Assembly (NCBI GenBank): GCA_018713255.1
Contig: DVFL01000009.1
Location: 124,001 to 188,000 of the forward strand
Origin: Candidatus Cottocaccamicrobium excrementipullorum
GTDB lineage: Bacteria > Bacillota > Clostridia > Lachnospirales > Lachnospiraceae
Reading direction: 5' to 3'
Length of the DNA stretch: 64,000 bases
This document shows positions 32,660 through 41,632 of this stretch, piece after piece (position 1 is the stretch's first letter; each line of letters starts with the position of its first letter). A model generated the notes under the pieces. That model was given only the letters and a program-made list of their open reading frames with translations, did no database searches and had not been told where the DNA came from. Made by a program: the position numbers and the translations under genes.

Positions 32660-34396
32660 GTGGATACTCTGATTTTCGCCCTGCTGTATCAGCTCCTTTC
32701 TTTTCCTATTTTTCTTTTGGTTTTGGACAGAGGATTAAAGGCTGCTTTGGCAGCTTCTGGGTACAGTTATCTGACAGCGGAGAATCTGGCAGAATTTCTG
32801 CTGGAACCTTGGACGGCTGTTTTCTTGATTTTGCTGGTCCTTTTCGGGGTTCTCCTGATGAGTGTGGAGGCGGGAGCGTTTCTTACTGCATATCAGGGAA
32901 CGGCTTATTTTCGCCGGGTAACGCCTCTGGGAATGGGACTGGGCGGTTTGGAGAAGACTGCTGATGAAGGGAAAAAGCGGAATGGAAAGGTATTCCTTGT
33001 CATTGCGGCAGGGGGACTTTTTTTGAATTTTGTTCCTCTTTCTCTTCTGTTGAGCAGGATTAAACCAGTTAATTTTGTGCTGGAGGAACTTTGGGCGCTG
33101 CCCTGGGGGCCTGCTTTGCTGGGAGCGGCTGTGCTTCTCCTTTTTTTGTGGCTTTGGCCCAGAGCCTTCGTTCTCTGCTATTGCATGGTAGAGCAGAAGT
33201 CTTATGAAGACAGCTTATGGCACAGCCGTCAAATGATGAAACGGCGCGGCCTATGGATCACGGCAATGTTTTTGGGACTGAATCTTTTCCTGGGACTGGC
33301 AATGAGTGGGATTTATGCCCTGGGAAATCTTCTTGTTTTTCTGGCGGCGGAGATTGTGGTGGAGCCATCGCTGCGTCTGGCGGCCAGAAGCCTTGCCATG
33401 AGAGAAGTGGAGCTGGCTCTCCTTTTTCTTTACAGCATTCTTACTTCGGTGGTGAATCTGGGCTTTTTTGCCGGAGTGTACTACCAGGAGGAGAAAAAGG
33501 AACACAGGCTGTTTGCTCCGAAAAAGGCCCGAAAAGGCTGGGAAGATAAAGGAAAAATCAGAATTCTTCTGGCCGGGCTTTTTTGCCTGAGCTTTTTCCT
33601 GCTGTTTCAGCTGGGAGTAAATGGTTCCCGGCTGCGGGATGATGCTTTGATGGAGATCCAGATTACGGCTCACCGGGGAAGCTCACGCTCAGCGCCGGAG
33701 AATACGATGGCGGCCATTGAGGCAGCTGTGGAAGAGATGGCAGATTTTGCCGAGGTGGATGTGCAGGAGACGTTGGATGGAGTGCTGGTGCTCTGTCATG
33801 ACAGGACCTTAAAGCGGATTGCCGGCCTTAACCGGAAGATTACGGAGATGACTTTTCAGCAGCTTCAGGAGATCGATGCAGGAAGCTTTTTTTCTGACGC
33901 GTTTTCCGGAGAAAGGATTCCTGCGCTGGAGACGGTGATGGAATATGCCAAGGGAAGAATCAATCTGAATCTGGAACTGAAAAATATTGGAAGCAGCACC
34001 AGTCTGCCGGAAAAAACAGCGGCGATGATCCAGGAATGGGAAATGGAGGAGCAATGTGTGGTGTCTTCCACCAGTCTGGATTATTTAAAGCGGGTAAAGG
34101 CGGCTGATCCGGATATTCGTACCGGATATATTGTGGCGGCAGCGTATGGCAGCTATTATCTTGAAGACTGCCTGGACTTTATCAGCGTCCGGTCAAGCTT
34201 TGTCTCCCGGGCAATGGTGGAGAGAGTCCATGAAGCCGGAAAGGCAGTTCATGTCTGGACGGTAAACAGCGCTGCGGAAATGGAAGAAATGAAGGCGGCA
34301 GGGGTGGATAATCTGATTACCGATTATCCGGTGATGGCCAGAGAGATCTGCTTTTCTCCAGAGGAAGAAGGGATTTTGTTTTTCCCAGGAGACTAG
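32660..34396 (+). CDS. Membrane-anchored glycerophosphodiester phosphodiesterase
   Basis: Residues 1-325 hold about eight hydrophobic segments, and residues about 335-565 form a GDPD domain with ITAHRGSSRSAPENT, the metal-binding AEVDVQETLDGVLVLCHD and LNLELK, matching the GDPD proteins with an N-terminal membrane domain. The enzyme should release glycerol 3-phosphate from phosphodiesters, perhaps of lipoteichoic acid or lipids, at the outer face. The start is unclear. GTG at 32660 has no ribosome binding site, whereas AGGGGAG (32603-32609) points to an in-frame ATC at 32615; ATT at 32636 follows AAAGGA. The true protein is therefore probably 8-15 residues longer. The site overlaps the end of the alarmone synthetase gene. 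Confidence 0.87.
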   Translation: MDTLIFALLYQLLSFPIFLLVLDRGLKAALAASGYSYLTAENLAEFLLEPWTAVFLILLVLFGVLLMSVEAGAFLTAYQGTAYFRRVTPLGMGLGGLEKTADEGKKRNGKVFLVIAAGGLFLNFVPLSLLLSRIKPVNFVLEELWALPWGPALLGAAVLLLFLWLWPRAFVLCYCMVEQKSYEDSLWHSRQMMKRRGLWITAMFLGLNLFLGLAMSGIYALGNLLVFLAAEIVVEPSLRLAARSLAMREVELALLFLYSILTSVVNLGFFAGVYYQEEKKEHRLFAPKKARKGWEDKGKIRILLAGLFCLSFFLLFQLGVNGSRLRDDALMEIQITAHRGSSRSAPENTMAAIEAAVEEMADFAEVDVQETLDGVLVLCHDRTLKRIAGLNRKITEMTFQQLQEIDAGSFFSDAFSGERIPALETVMEYAKGRINLNLELKNIGSSTSLPEKTAAMIQEWEMEEQCVVSSTSLDYLKRVKAADPDIRTGYIVAAAYGSYYLEDCLDFISVRSSFVSRAMVERVHEAGKAVHVWTVNSAAEMEEMKAAGVDNLITDYPVMAREICFSPEEEGILFFPGD

Positions 34397-34518
34397 CATC
34401 GGTGCAGAACCGCGGGTCCCCCGGAATATCCATGCCAGGGCTGGCGTTTCCTCCTGAACACCAATGCTGAGGCGGGAAACAAAAAGAGGATATCAAAAGT
34501 ATAAGAAGGAAAGAAATC

Positions 34519-34971
34519 ATGAGAGTAGTGCTGCAGAGAGTCCTGGAAGCTGCCGTTTCGGCAGAGGGGCAGGAAGTGGGACGTATCGGCAGGGGGCTTG
34601 TGCTTCTTGTGGGCGTCTCCGATGAAGATGACGAAGAAACAGCAGACAGAATGACCGACAAGATTTGTCGTCTGCGGATTTTTGAAGACGATCAGGGAAA
34701 GACGAATCTTTCTCTGGGGGATGTAGGCGGTCAGGTGCTGGTGATCAGCCAGTTTACCCTTTACGCTGACTGCCGGAAGGGAAACCGGCCCAGTTTTACC
34801 GATGCAGGGAATCCTGATCATGCCAGAAGGCTGTATGAACGGATGGTCCATCGGTTTGCAGAAGCAGTGCCGGGCACTGCCCAGGGCCGTTTTGGGGCGG
34901 AGATGAAGGTGTCTCTGATCAATGACGGCCCATTTACCTTAAGTCTGGACAGCGATAAGCTGTTTAGATGA
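34519..34971 (+). CDS. dtd: D-aminoacyl-tRNA deacylase
   Basis: Dtd removes D-amino acids mischarged on tRNA. The 150-residue protein has both active-site signatures: [20 protein letters not shown] at about residues 77-96 and [11 protein letters not shown] near 134-144, and begins with the usual [19 protein letters not shown] precedes the ATG. The aminopeptidase gene follows after 89 bp with its own ribosome binding site, probably in the same transcript. The 122 bp upstream hold nothing recognisable. Confidence 0.95.
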   Translation: MRVVLQRVLEAAVSAEGQEVGRIGRGLVLLVGVSDEDDEETADRMTDKICRLRIFEDDQGKTNLSLGDVGGQVLVISQFTLYADCRKGNRPSFTDAGNPDHARRLYERMVHRFAEAVPGTAQGRFGAEMKVSLINDGPFTLSLDSDKLFR

Positions 34972-35060
34972 AAGAGCAAAGGACTGCCGGAAGGCGGAGA
35001 AGAGGGCCGGGATATGTCCGCCGCCCGGAATTATGGAAAACAACACGGAGGAAAGTACAA

Positions 35061-36461
35061 ATGTCAAAGAAAACCAAGGGCCAGGAACTGGCTGAAAAGT
35101 TAACCTGGAGCGCGCCGAATATTGCCAAGGAGGCGCCGAAGCAGATTGAGAAGGCAAAAAAATTCTGTGAAGGATATAAGAAATTTCTGGATGAAGGAAA
35201 GACGGAGCGGGAGTGCGTCAATTATGCCGTAGAGCTTCTGGAGAAAAATGGATACCGCCCGTTTTCTGCAGATGAGAAGTATAAGCCGGGGGATAAGGTA
35301 TATCTGGTTAACCGGGGCAAGGCGCTGATTGCCACAACTTTTGGTCAGGAGCCGCTGGAAAAGGGCGTTCGGATTAACGGGGCCCATATTGATTCTCCCA
35401 GACTTGACTTAAAGCCCAATCCATTATATGAGAAGGATGAGATGGCATATTTTAAGACCCACTACTATGGGGGAATCCGCAAATATCAGTGGGGCACAGT
35501 ACCTCTGGCCATGCATGGCGTGGTGATAAAGAAAAATGGAGAAAAGGCCACGATCTGTATCGGAGAGAAGGAAGGAGAGCCGGTATTCTGCGTTACAGAT
35601 CTTCTTCCCCATCTGTCAGGGCAGCAGGATGCAAGGCCCTTAAGAGAAGGGCTCAAGGGCGAGGAGCTGAACGTAGTGGTAGGTTCTCTGCCCTATCAGG
35701 ATGAGGAAGTGAAGGAGCCGGTAAAGCTGCTGGCGCTGGATCTTCTTCATGAGCAGTTTGGAATGACGGAGGCTGATTTCTACCGGGCGGAGATCGAGAT
35801 GGTTCCAGCCGTAAAGGCCTGCGATGTGGGGCTTGACCGGAGCATGATCGGCGCTTATGGGCAGGACGATCGGATTTGCGCCTACACGGCGCTGATGGCG
35901 GAGATCGATGTAAAAGAACCAGTTTACACCACCGTGACGATTCTTACTGATAAAGAAGAAATCGGATCTGAGGGAAATACAGGTCTGGCTTCGGATTATG
36001 TGAAGAATTACATCGAAGATCTTGCTGATCTTTCAGGAATTCCGGTAAGACGGGTGCTGAGAAATTCCATCTGTCTGTCCTCTGACGTAAATGCGGCTTA
36101 CGATCCTGGTTTCTCCGATGTTTATGATCCGCGGAATTCCTGCTATCTGAACAAGGGCTGCGTGCTGACGAAGTATACTGGAGCCAGAGGAAAGTCCGGT
36201 TCGAATGACGCGGGTGCAGAATTAATGGCGAAAGTAATCGCCATCATGGAAGATGCAGGGGTGTATTGGCAGGCCGGCGAGCTGGGCAAGGTGGATGCCG
36301 GAGGCGGCGGAACCATTGCTAAACTGGTGGCTGCCCTGGATGTGGATACGGTGGATCTTGGAGTGCCGATTCTTTCTATGCATTCGCCCTTTGAGCTGTC
36401 TTCTAAGCTGGATGTGCTGAATACATACCGGGCCTTTAAAGCATTTTATCAGAGCAAATAA
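35061..36461 (+). CDS. M18 family aminopeptidase
   Basis: The 466-residue cytosolic zinc aminopeptidase has the M18 metal ligands in NGAHIDSPRLDLKP, LTDKEEIGSEGNTG, SSDVNAAYDP and SMHSPFELSSKLD. It should trim N-terminal residues from peptides, acidic ones in several relatives. The reading frame is open from 34968, but MSKKTKG at 35061 follows CGGAGGA at good spacing and matches the family start, so the first 31 codons are excluded. No terminator is seen after it. Confidence 0.92.
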   Translation: MSKKTKGQELAEKLTWSAPNIAKEAPKQIEKAKKFCEGYKKFLDEGKTERECVNYAVELLEKNGYRPFSADEKYKPGDKVYLVNRGKALIATTFGQEPLEKGVRINGAHIDSPRLDLKPNPLYEKDEMAYFKTHYYGGIRKYQWGTVPLAMHGVVIKKNGEKATICIGEKEGEPVFCVTDLLPHLSGQQDARPLREGLKGEELNVVVGSLPYQDEEVKEPVKLLALDLLHEQFGMTEADFYRAEIEMVPAVKACDVGLDRSMIGAYGQDDRICAYTALMAEIDVKEPVYTTVTILTDKEEIGSEGNTGLASDYVKNYIEDLADLSGIPVRRVLRNSICLSSDVNAAYDPGFSDVYDPRNSCYLNKGCVLTKYTGARGKSGSNDAGAELMAKVIAIMEDAGVYWQAGELGKVDAGGGGTIAKLVAALDVDTVDLGVPILSMHSPFELSSKLDVLNTYRAFKAFYQSK

Positions 36462-36602
36462 TTTTGACAGCTATCTTAAATTTATATGAATTTAGAGGAA
36501 ATGCTTTTTTTTGCAGCGGCGCTGTGATATAACTAATAAATCAGCGTTTCGCGGCTGCGAAAGTCTGCTGGTGAAATTCAGGAAAGAAAAGGACTTATTG
36601 AT

Positions 36603-37688
36603 ATGATGAAGAAGTTTGCAAAGTTGTGTTTATGTACTGCCGCTGCCGCTGTTTTAGCGACTGGATGTGGTTCTGGTGATGGAGGGGAAAAGGAGACGGA
36701 GTCTGCAGCGCAGTCCGGCCAGGAGGCCCAGATCCCCCAGGGAACCGTTACTTTGGGCAATTATATGGGACTTGAGATCACAGACCCGGATTCAGAAGTT
36801 ACGGATGAAGATGTGGAAAATCAGATTGAATATGTGCTGCAGAATAATCCGATTCAGATCCCGGTTACTGACCGTCCAGCCCAGGAGGGCGATATTGTAA
36901 ATATCGATTATGTGGGCTTGAAGGACGGGGAAGCTTTCGATGGAGGCTCTGCAGAAGGATATGACCTTACTCTTGGCTCAGGCACGTTTATTGACGGATT
37001 TGAGGATGGACTGATCGGCGCCGAGGTAGGAGAAGAGCGGGATCTTAATCTGACTTTCCCGGAAAATTACGGCAACGCTGATCTGGCGGGACAGGATGTA
37101 GTTTTTGAAGTGACGGTGAATTCAATCACAGAGGAGCAGGACGCTGTGCTGGATGACGATTTTGTTCAGCGGGTTTCCGATACCAGCAAGACGGTAGAAG
37201 AGTACCGTCAGGAGGTAAGAGAGTCCCTGGAGAAAATCGCTCAGCAGAGCGCTCAGGTTCAGCGTCAGAATGAGGCCATTGATCTGGCAGTGGAAAACAG
37301 CACCTTTGAAGGCCTGGATGAGCAGGTGGATGGAGAGTTTAATGATCAGTTAGACCAGATGGAGGCCGTTTTGGTGCAGAATGGCATGACCCTGGAAAAT
37401 TATGCGGCGATGTACGGTATGGATGAAGAGGGATTCAAGGACTATATGCGTTCCAGTATTGAGGACAGCATTAAGATCAATCTGGTGTGCCAGGCCATTG
37501 CTGAGAAAGAGGATCTTCAGGTAGAGGATGCAGACAGACTGGAAGTTGCCGCTTTATACGATCTGGACAGCCCCGATCAGCTGGTGGAGGCTTACGGACA
37601 GGATGCAGTGGACGAAGCTGCACGAAATGTAAAAGTAATGAATTTCCTGGTGGATCATGCGGTGCTGACCCCGGCGGAAACGGAATAG
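36603..37688 (+). CDS. Exported lipoprotein with trigger-factor-like FKBP and C-terminal chaperone domains
   Basis: The 361-residue protein starts with a lipoprotein signal (MMKKFAKLCLCTAAAAVLATGC, lipobox LATGC). A low-complexity linker leads to an FKBP-type peptidyl-prolyl isomerase domain (about 93-178, GDIVNIDYVGLKDGEAFDGG, TFIDGFEDGLIGAEVGE) and a helical region like the trigger factor C-terminal domain (about 180-340, VEEYRQEVRESLEK). The ribosome-binding N-terminal domain of true trigger factor is absent. I infer a folding factor for secreted proteins at the outer membrane face, analogous in role to PrsA. xpt follows after 61 bp with no terminator between. Confidence 0.88.
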   Translation: MMKKFAKLCLCTAAAAVLATGCGSGDGGEKETESAAQSGQEAQIPQGTVTLGNYMGLEITDPDSEVTDEDVENQIEYVLQNNPIQIPVTDRPAQEGDIVNIDYVGLKDGEAFDGGSAEGYDLTLGSGTFIDGFEDGLIGAEVGEERDLNLTFPENYGNADLAGQDVVFEVTVNSITEEQDAVLDDDFVQRVSDTSKTVEEYRQEVRESLEKIAQQSAQVQRQNEAIDLAVENSTFEGLDEQVDGEFNDQLDQMEAVLVQNGMTLENYAAMYGMDEEGFKDYMRSSIEDSIKINLVCQAIAEKEDLQVEDADRLEVAALYDLDSPDQLVEAYGQDAVDEAARNVKVMNFLVDHAVLTPAETE

Positions 37689-37749
37689 ACCAGACGGATG
37701 AGAATACGCCAAAGACACAAAAGAGAATGGGAATGGACGGGAGGACGCC

Positions 37750-38346
37750 ATGAAAGAGCTGAAAGACAGAATCCGCAGAGACGGAAAAATCAAGGCTGGA
37801 AATGTGCTGAAAGTTGACAGTTTTTTAAATCACCAGATGGATATTAAGCTGTTTGAGGCCATTGGAAGAGAGTTTAAACGTCGTTTTTCTGACGTTGAAG
37901 TAAATAAGATTCTCACCATCGAGGCCTCTGGCATTGGAATCGCCTGTGTGGCGGCGCAGAGTTTTCAGGTTCCTGTGGTTTTTGCCAAGAAGAGCCAGAC
38001 GAAAAACATTGCAGGTGAAGTGTATACTACGAAAGTAGAGTCTTATACCCATGGCAGGGTGTATGATATCATTGTTTCCAAGGAATTTCTGGGAAAGGGA
38101 GATAAGGTGCTTCTGATCGATGATTTCCTGGCAAATGGAAAGGCTCTGGAAGGCCTTGCCCAGCTGGTGAAGGATTCCGGAGCTGAGCTGGTAGGAGCCG
38201 GAATTGTAATTGAAAAAGGCTTCCAGGTAGGTGGGGAGATGCTGCGGAAGAAAGGAATCCGGGTGGAGTCGCTGGCCATTGTGGACAGTATGGATGAAGA
38301 GACAGGGACCATTGTTTTCCGGGAGGACGGAGATGATGAGCAGTAG
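37750..38346 (+). CDS. xpt: Xanthine phosphoribosyltransferase
   Basis: Xpt converts xanthine and PRPP to XMP in purine salvage. The 198-residue protein has the PRPP loop VLLIDDFLANGKALEGL at about residues 118-134 and the Xpt-typical N-terminus (KVDSFLNHQMDIKL) and IEASGIGIACV. GGGAGGA precedes the ATG. Unlike many Firmicute xpt genes it has no purine riboswitch: the upstream gap is only 61 bp and shows no aptamer motifs. Its last 14 bp overlap the HAD gene. Confidence 0.95.
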   Translation: MKELKDRIRRDGKIKAGNVLKVDSFLNHQMDIKLFEAIGREFKRRFSDVEVNKILTIEASGIGIACVAAQSFQVPVVFAKKSQTKNIAGEVYTTKVESYTHGRVYDIIVSKEFLGKGDKVLLIDDFLANGKALEGLAQLVKDSGAELVGAGIVIEKGFQVGGEMLRKKGIRVESLAIVDSMDEETGTIVFREDGDDEQ

Positions 38347-39127
38347 GAAAGCGCTGTTTTTCGACGTAGACGGAACGCTTTTGGATGAGAGAACCAAAAC
38401 GATTCCGGAAAGCGCCGTCAGGGCGGTACAGATGGCCCGGGCGAAAGGGCATCTGGCCTTTATCAATTCCGGCAGAGTGTATAAATTATTAGGCGGCGTC
38501 AGACAGATGATTGAGATGGACGGCTATCTCTGCGGCTGCGGCACTTATCTGCGCTTGGGGGATCGGGAAATCTATGCCCGCCATATTCCCCATGAGCGTG
38601 GGCTGGAGATTAAGGAACAGTTGAAACGCTGGAGAATTCAGGGAATTCTGGAAGGAAAGCAGGGATGTCATTTCCCCAGGGAAACGTCCTGGATGCCTCG
38701 GGTGGAGGAAATGCGCCGTTCCATAGAATCCCAGGGAGCTCTTTCTGAGCTGGCGCTGGAGGATGATGGATATGATTACGACAAATTTTGCTGTATAACG
38801 GATGAACACAGCCAGAAGGAAGCGTTTTTTGCCGGGCTGACAGATTTTGATGTGATTGACCGGGGAAATGATTTCTGGGAATGTGTGCCGAAGGGCCATT
38901 CCAAGGCCACAGCCATGGAAAAAGTCCTGACAGCATGCGGCATTGACCTTGAAGATGCCTGGGTGTTTGGAGACAGCACCAATGATTTGTCCATGTTTGA
39001 ATATGCCAGACACCGCGTGCTGATGGGCAGGCATGATCAGGAACTGGAGGCCTATGAAGCGTTTCTCACCAAGCCGGTGGAAGAAGATGGAATTGCTTAC
39101 GCTCTCAGCTCTCTCGGATTGATTTAA
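38333..39127 (+). CDS. HAD superfamily hydrolase (Cof-type, subclass IIB)
   Basis: The 264-residue protein has motif I FFDVDGTLLDE at its start, a threonine/serine motif II (FINSGR), a type IIB cap in the middle, and motifs III/IV KGHSKATAMEKV and VFGDSTNDLSMFEYA. Such enzymes dephosphorylate sugar phosphates, FMN or PLP; the substrate is not predictable. The frame is open further upstream inside xpt, but the ATGs at 38333 and 38336 follow GGAGGA (38322-38327). The start overlaps xpt, so the genes are translationally coupled. It is followed by a terminator. Confidence 0.9.
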   Translation: MMSSRKALFFDVDGTLLDERTKTIPESAVRAVQMARAKGHLAFINSGRVYKLLGGVRQMIEMDGYLCGCGTYLRLGDREIYARHIPHERGLEIKEQLKRWRIQGILEGKQGCHFPRETSWMPRVEEMRRSIESQGALSELALEDDGYDYDKFCCITDEHSQKEAFFAGLTDFDVIDRGNDFWECVPKGHSKATAMEKVLTACGIDLEDAWVFGDSTNDLSMFEYARHRVLMGRHDQELEAYEAFLTKPVEEDGIAYALSSLGLI

Positions 39128-39153
39128 GAGAAGGGTTTTTGGCGGAAGGAAAC

Positions 39154-39202
39154 ATAAAGCAGAGCAGAGATGGCAGAAAGCCGGGCTCTGCTTTATTTTT
39201 AT
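39154..39202 (+). terminator. Terminator of the xpt-HAD operon
   Basis: AAAGCAGAGC (39156-39165) pairs with GCTCTGCTTT (39185-39194), extended by an outer A-T pair, then ATTTTTAT. Confidence 0.85.
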
Positions 39203-39260
39203 GGGCAAAAGGACGAAAGATAAAGTTTAGAATACTTTTAGAAACAGAGAAGTGGATTTA

Positions 39261-39269
39261 TGCTATAAT
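39261..39269 (+). promoter_or_regulatory. Extended -10 promoter of the two-component operon
   Basis: TGCTATAAT contains a perfect -10 (39264-39269) with the extended TG. No good -35 is present at 17 bp. Confidence 0.55.
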
Positions 39270-39294
39270 ACATGTCAGAAGAAGGAAAAATGGC

Positions 39295-39334
39295 AACAGC
39301 CCAAAAGGGCTGTTTCTTTCTACGCGAAAACGCG
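39295..39334 (+). promoter_or_regulatory. Leader hairpins before the histidine kinase gene (possible attenuator)
   Basis: AACAGCCC-AAAA-GGGCTGTT (39295-39314) is followed by TCTTTCT, resembling a weak intrinsic terminator. A second hairpin CGCG-AAAA-CGCG (39323-39334) abuts the ribosome binding site GAGGAGG (39334-39340). Both lie between the candidate promoter and the start codon. Confidence 0.55.
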
Positions 39335-39348
39335 AGGAGGCGCGGCAC

Positions 39349-40845
39349 ATGAAGTTAAAAACACGTCTGACAATGGCGTTCTTTATCATTAGCGTTGCTC
39401 CTGTACTGTTGATTTGTGCTGTTGTATACGGACTTACCAATTATCAGGCCAATTCCTTTCGGGAGGCTTACGGCCTGAATGAACAGATTGATCTGATTTC
39501 GGGAAATTCCATGCAGATCTTTAATCGCCTTACCCAGAAATATCAGCAGACCATCCGTCAGAGCCTGGCGGAGGATCCGGAGAAATTCCAGGATCCGGAA
39601 TATTTATCTCAGCTAAACCAGCAGCTTTTAAATCATTATGCCTACCTCATTGTGCGGAAGGACGGGGCTCTGATCTTTATCGGAGATACCGATGACAACG
39701 ATGATGCCCAGCTGTACAGCATGCTGCCAGAATTCTCGATGCTGGGAAATAATGTGGAAGGCGGCATTTATTTAGACGGCGACAGCCAGCACCTGATTAA
39801 GCAGATCGATTTTCTCTATCCTGATCAGAGTCAGGGAACGGTATTTATTGTTTCCCGGGTGGATCAATTTGTACCGGAAGTGAAATCTCTTTTTATGGAA
39901 ATGTTCGTGATTGGAATCTGTATTCTGGTGGGAGCGGGCATTCTCCTCACTTACTGGATTTATCGTTCTATTCTCCGGCCTTTGGGGAAGCTTCAGGAGG
40001 CGACCAAGAAGATCAGGGACGGAAATCTGGATTTTACTCTGGAAGTGGAGGATGAGGATGAGATCGGCCAGCTGTGCCAGGATTTTGAGGAGATGCGGAT
40101 CCGCTTAAAGGAGTCAGGTGAAGAAAAGGTTCAGTATGACAGAGAGAGCAAGGAGCTGATCAGTAATATTGCCCATGATCTGAAGACGCCGATTACGGCC
40201 ATTAAAGGATATGCAGAAGGAATTATGGACGGCGTAGCTTCTTCGCCGGAACGTTTGGACAAGTATATCCGGACGATTTATAATAAAGCCAATGATATGG
40301 ACCGGCTGATTGATGAGCTGACCTTTTATTCGAAGATTGATACGAACCGGATTCCTTATACTTTTTCCCGGATCAATGTGGCGCAGTATTTTAAAGACTG
40401 TGTTGAGGAAGTCGGTCTGGATATGGAAACTAAGGGCATTGAGCTGGGATACTTTAATTACGTGGACGAGGATGTGATGATCATCGCTGATGCAGAACAG
40501 CTGAAGCGGGTGATGAACAATATTATCGGAAATTCTGAAAAATATATTGATAAGAAGAAAGGGATTATCAACATTCGAATTAAAGATGTGGGAGATTTTA
40601 TTGAAGTGGAGATTGAAGACAATGGACGAGGCATCGCTCAGAAGGATCTTCCCAATATTTTCGACCGTTTCTTCCGGGCGGATTCCTCTCGAAATTCTTC
40701 TAAGGGAGGAAGCGGAATCGGCCTTTCTATCGTAAGGAAAATCATTGAGGATCATGGAGGCAGGATCTGGGCCACCAGCAAGGAGGGAATCGGCACCGAA
40801 ATTCACTTTGTCCTCAGAAAATATCAGGAGGTAGTACAGGAATGA
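39349..40845 (+). CDS. Sensor histidine kinase
   Basis: The 498-residue membrane kinase has a first transmembrane segment at about 8-30, an extracellular sensor region (about 31-180), a second segment (about 185-208), a HAMP domain (about 210-260), a HisKA domain with the phosphoacceptor H276 in SNIAHDLKTPITAIKGY, and a HATPase domain with NNIIGNSEKYI, EDNGRGIAQKD and GGSGIGLSIVRKI. The frame is open from 39139, but the ATG at 39349 lies 8 nt after GAGGAGG. The sensor domain is not one I recognise, so the signal is unknown. The response regulator start overlaps its stop by 4 bp. Confidence 0.93.
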   Translation: MKLKTRLTMAFFIISVAPVLLICAVVYGLTNYQANSFREAYGLNEQIDLISGNSMQIFNRLTQKYQQTIRQSLAEDPEKFQDPEYLSQLNQQLLNHYAYLIVRKDGALIFIGDTDDNDDAQLYSMLPEFSMLGNNVEGGIYLDGDSQHLIKQIDFLYPDQSQGTVFIVSRVDQFVPEVKSLFMEMFVIGICILVGAGILLTYWIYRSILRPLGKLQEATKKIRDGNLDFTLEVEDEDEIGQLCQDFEEMRIRLKESGEEKVQYDRESKELISNIAHDLKTPITAIKGYAEGIMDGVASSPERLDKYIRTIYNKANDMDRLIDELTFYSKIDTNRIPYTFSRINVAQYFKDCVEEVGLDMETKGIELGYFNYVDEDVMIIADAEQLKRVMNNIIGNSEKYIDKKKGIINIRIKDVGDFIEVEIEDNGRGIAQKDLPNIFDRFFRADSSRNSSKGGSGIGLSIVRKIIEDHGGRIWATSKEGIGTEIHFVLRKYQEVVQE

Positions 40846-41531
40846 GCAGAATACTCATTATCGAAGATGAAGAGACCATCGCAGAGCTGGAGAAGGATTA
40901 TCTGGAGTTAAGCGGCTTTGAGGTGGAGATAGAAAATGATGGAACGGTGGGACTGGAACGGTCCTTAAAGGAGGATTTCGATCTGTTTATTTTGGATTTG
41001 ATGCTCCCGGGGACCGATGGATTTGAGATCTGCCGCCGGATACGGGAAGTAAAGAATACGCCGGTGCTGATGGTTTCAGCCAAGAAGGAGGATATTGATA
41101 AGATCAGAGGGTTAGGACTGGGAGCGGATGATTATATTACCAAACCCTTCAGTCCCAGCGAATTGGTGGCCAGAGTGAAGGCGCATTTGGCTCGGTATGA
41201 GCGGCTGATCAGCAGCGGCATGCCGGCCAATGATGTGATCGAGATCCGAGGGCTCAAGATCGATAAGACGGCGCGGCGGGTATGGGTGAATGGAGAGGAA
41301 AAGAATTTCACCACCAAGGAGTTTGATCTTTTAACGTTCCTGGCCCAAAATCCCAATCATGTGTTTACCAAGGAGGAATTATTTTCTAAAATCTGGGACA
41401 TGGAATCCATTGGAGATATTGCCACGGTAACGGTGCATATTAAGAAGATTCGGGAAAAAATTGAATACAACACAGCCAAGCCTCAGTATATTGAAACGAT
41501 CTGGGGCGTGGGATATCGGTTTAAGGTGTAA
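40842..41531 (+). CDS. OmpR/PhoB-family response regulator
   Basis: The 229-residue protein has a receiver domain with the acidic pair in IEDEE, phosphoacceptor D52 in FILDLMLPGTDG, and the conserved Lys in YITKPFSPSEL. A C-terminal winged helix (about 130-229, TTKEFDLLTFLAQNPNHVFTKEEL, VTVHIKKIREKIE) follows. It is coupled to the kinase by an ATGA overlap. The target genes are unknown; the lipoprotein and metalloprotease genes downstream are possible targets by position only. Confidence 0.94.
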   Translation: MSRILIIEDEETIAELEKDYLELSGFEVEIENDGTVGLERSLKEDFDLFILDLMLPGTDGFEICRRIREVKNTPVLMVSAKKEDIDKIRGLGLGADDYITKPFSPSELVARVKAHLARYERLISSGMPANDVIEIRGLKIDKTARRVWVNGEEKNFTTKEFDLLTFLAQNPNHVFTKEELFSKIWDMESIGDIATVTVHIKKIREKIEYNTAKPQYIETIWGVGYRFKV

Positions 41532-41540
41532 TATGAATCA

Positions 41541-41585
41541 AAAACGGGCGTTTTTTCAACAAAAAGCGCCCGTTTTCTCATTTTT
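41541..41585 (+). terminator. Terminator of the two-component operon
   Basis: AAAACGGGCG (41541-41550) pairs with CGCCCGTTTT (41567-41576), followed by CTCATTTTT. Confidence 0.88.
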
Positions 41586-41590
41586 CCCTG

Positions 41591-41599
41591 TGTTATCAT
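41591..41599 (+). promoter_or_regulatory. Extended -10 element for the lipoprotein gene
   Basis: TGTTATCAT lies 34 bp before the start; the -35 position falls in the terminator stem and does not match. Confidence 0.35.
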
Positions 41600-41632
41600 T
41601 ATGAAAAAGGATAACGAGAAGGGGGATGGAAA

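Noticed and set aside
37689-37749. Purine riboswitch before xpt
   Set aside because: The 61-bp gap is too short and contains no aptamer motifs; the gene is likely cotranscribed with the preceding lipoprotein gene.
39349-41531. The two-component system as PhoR-PhoP of the pst operon
   Set aside because: It lies 7 kb away, has its own terminator and no Pho-specific feature was seen in the sensor domain, so the name is not justified.
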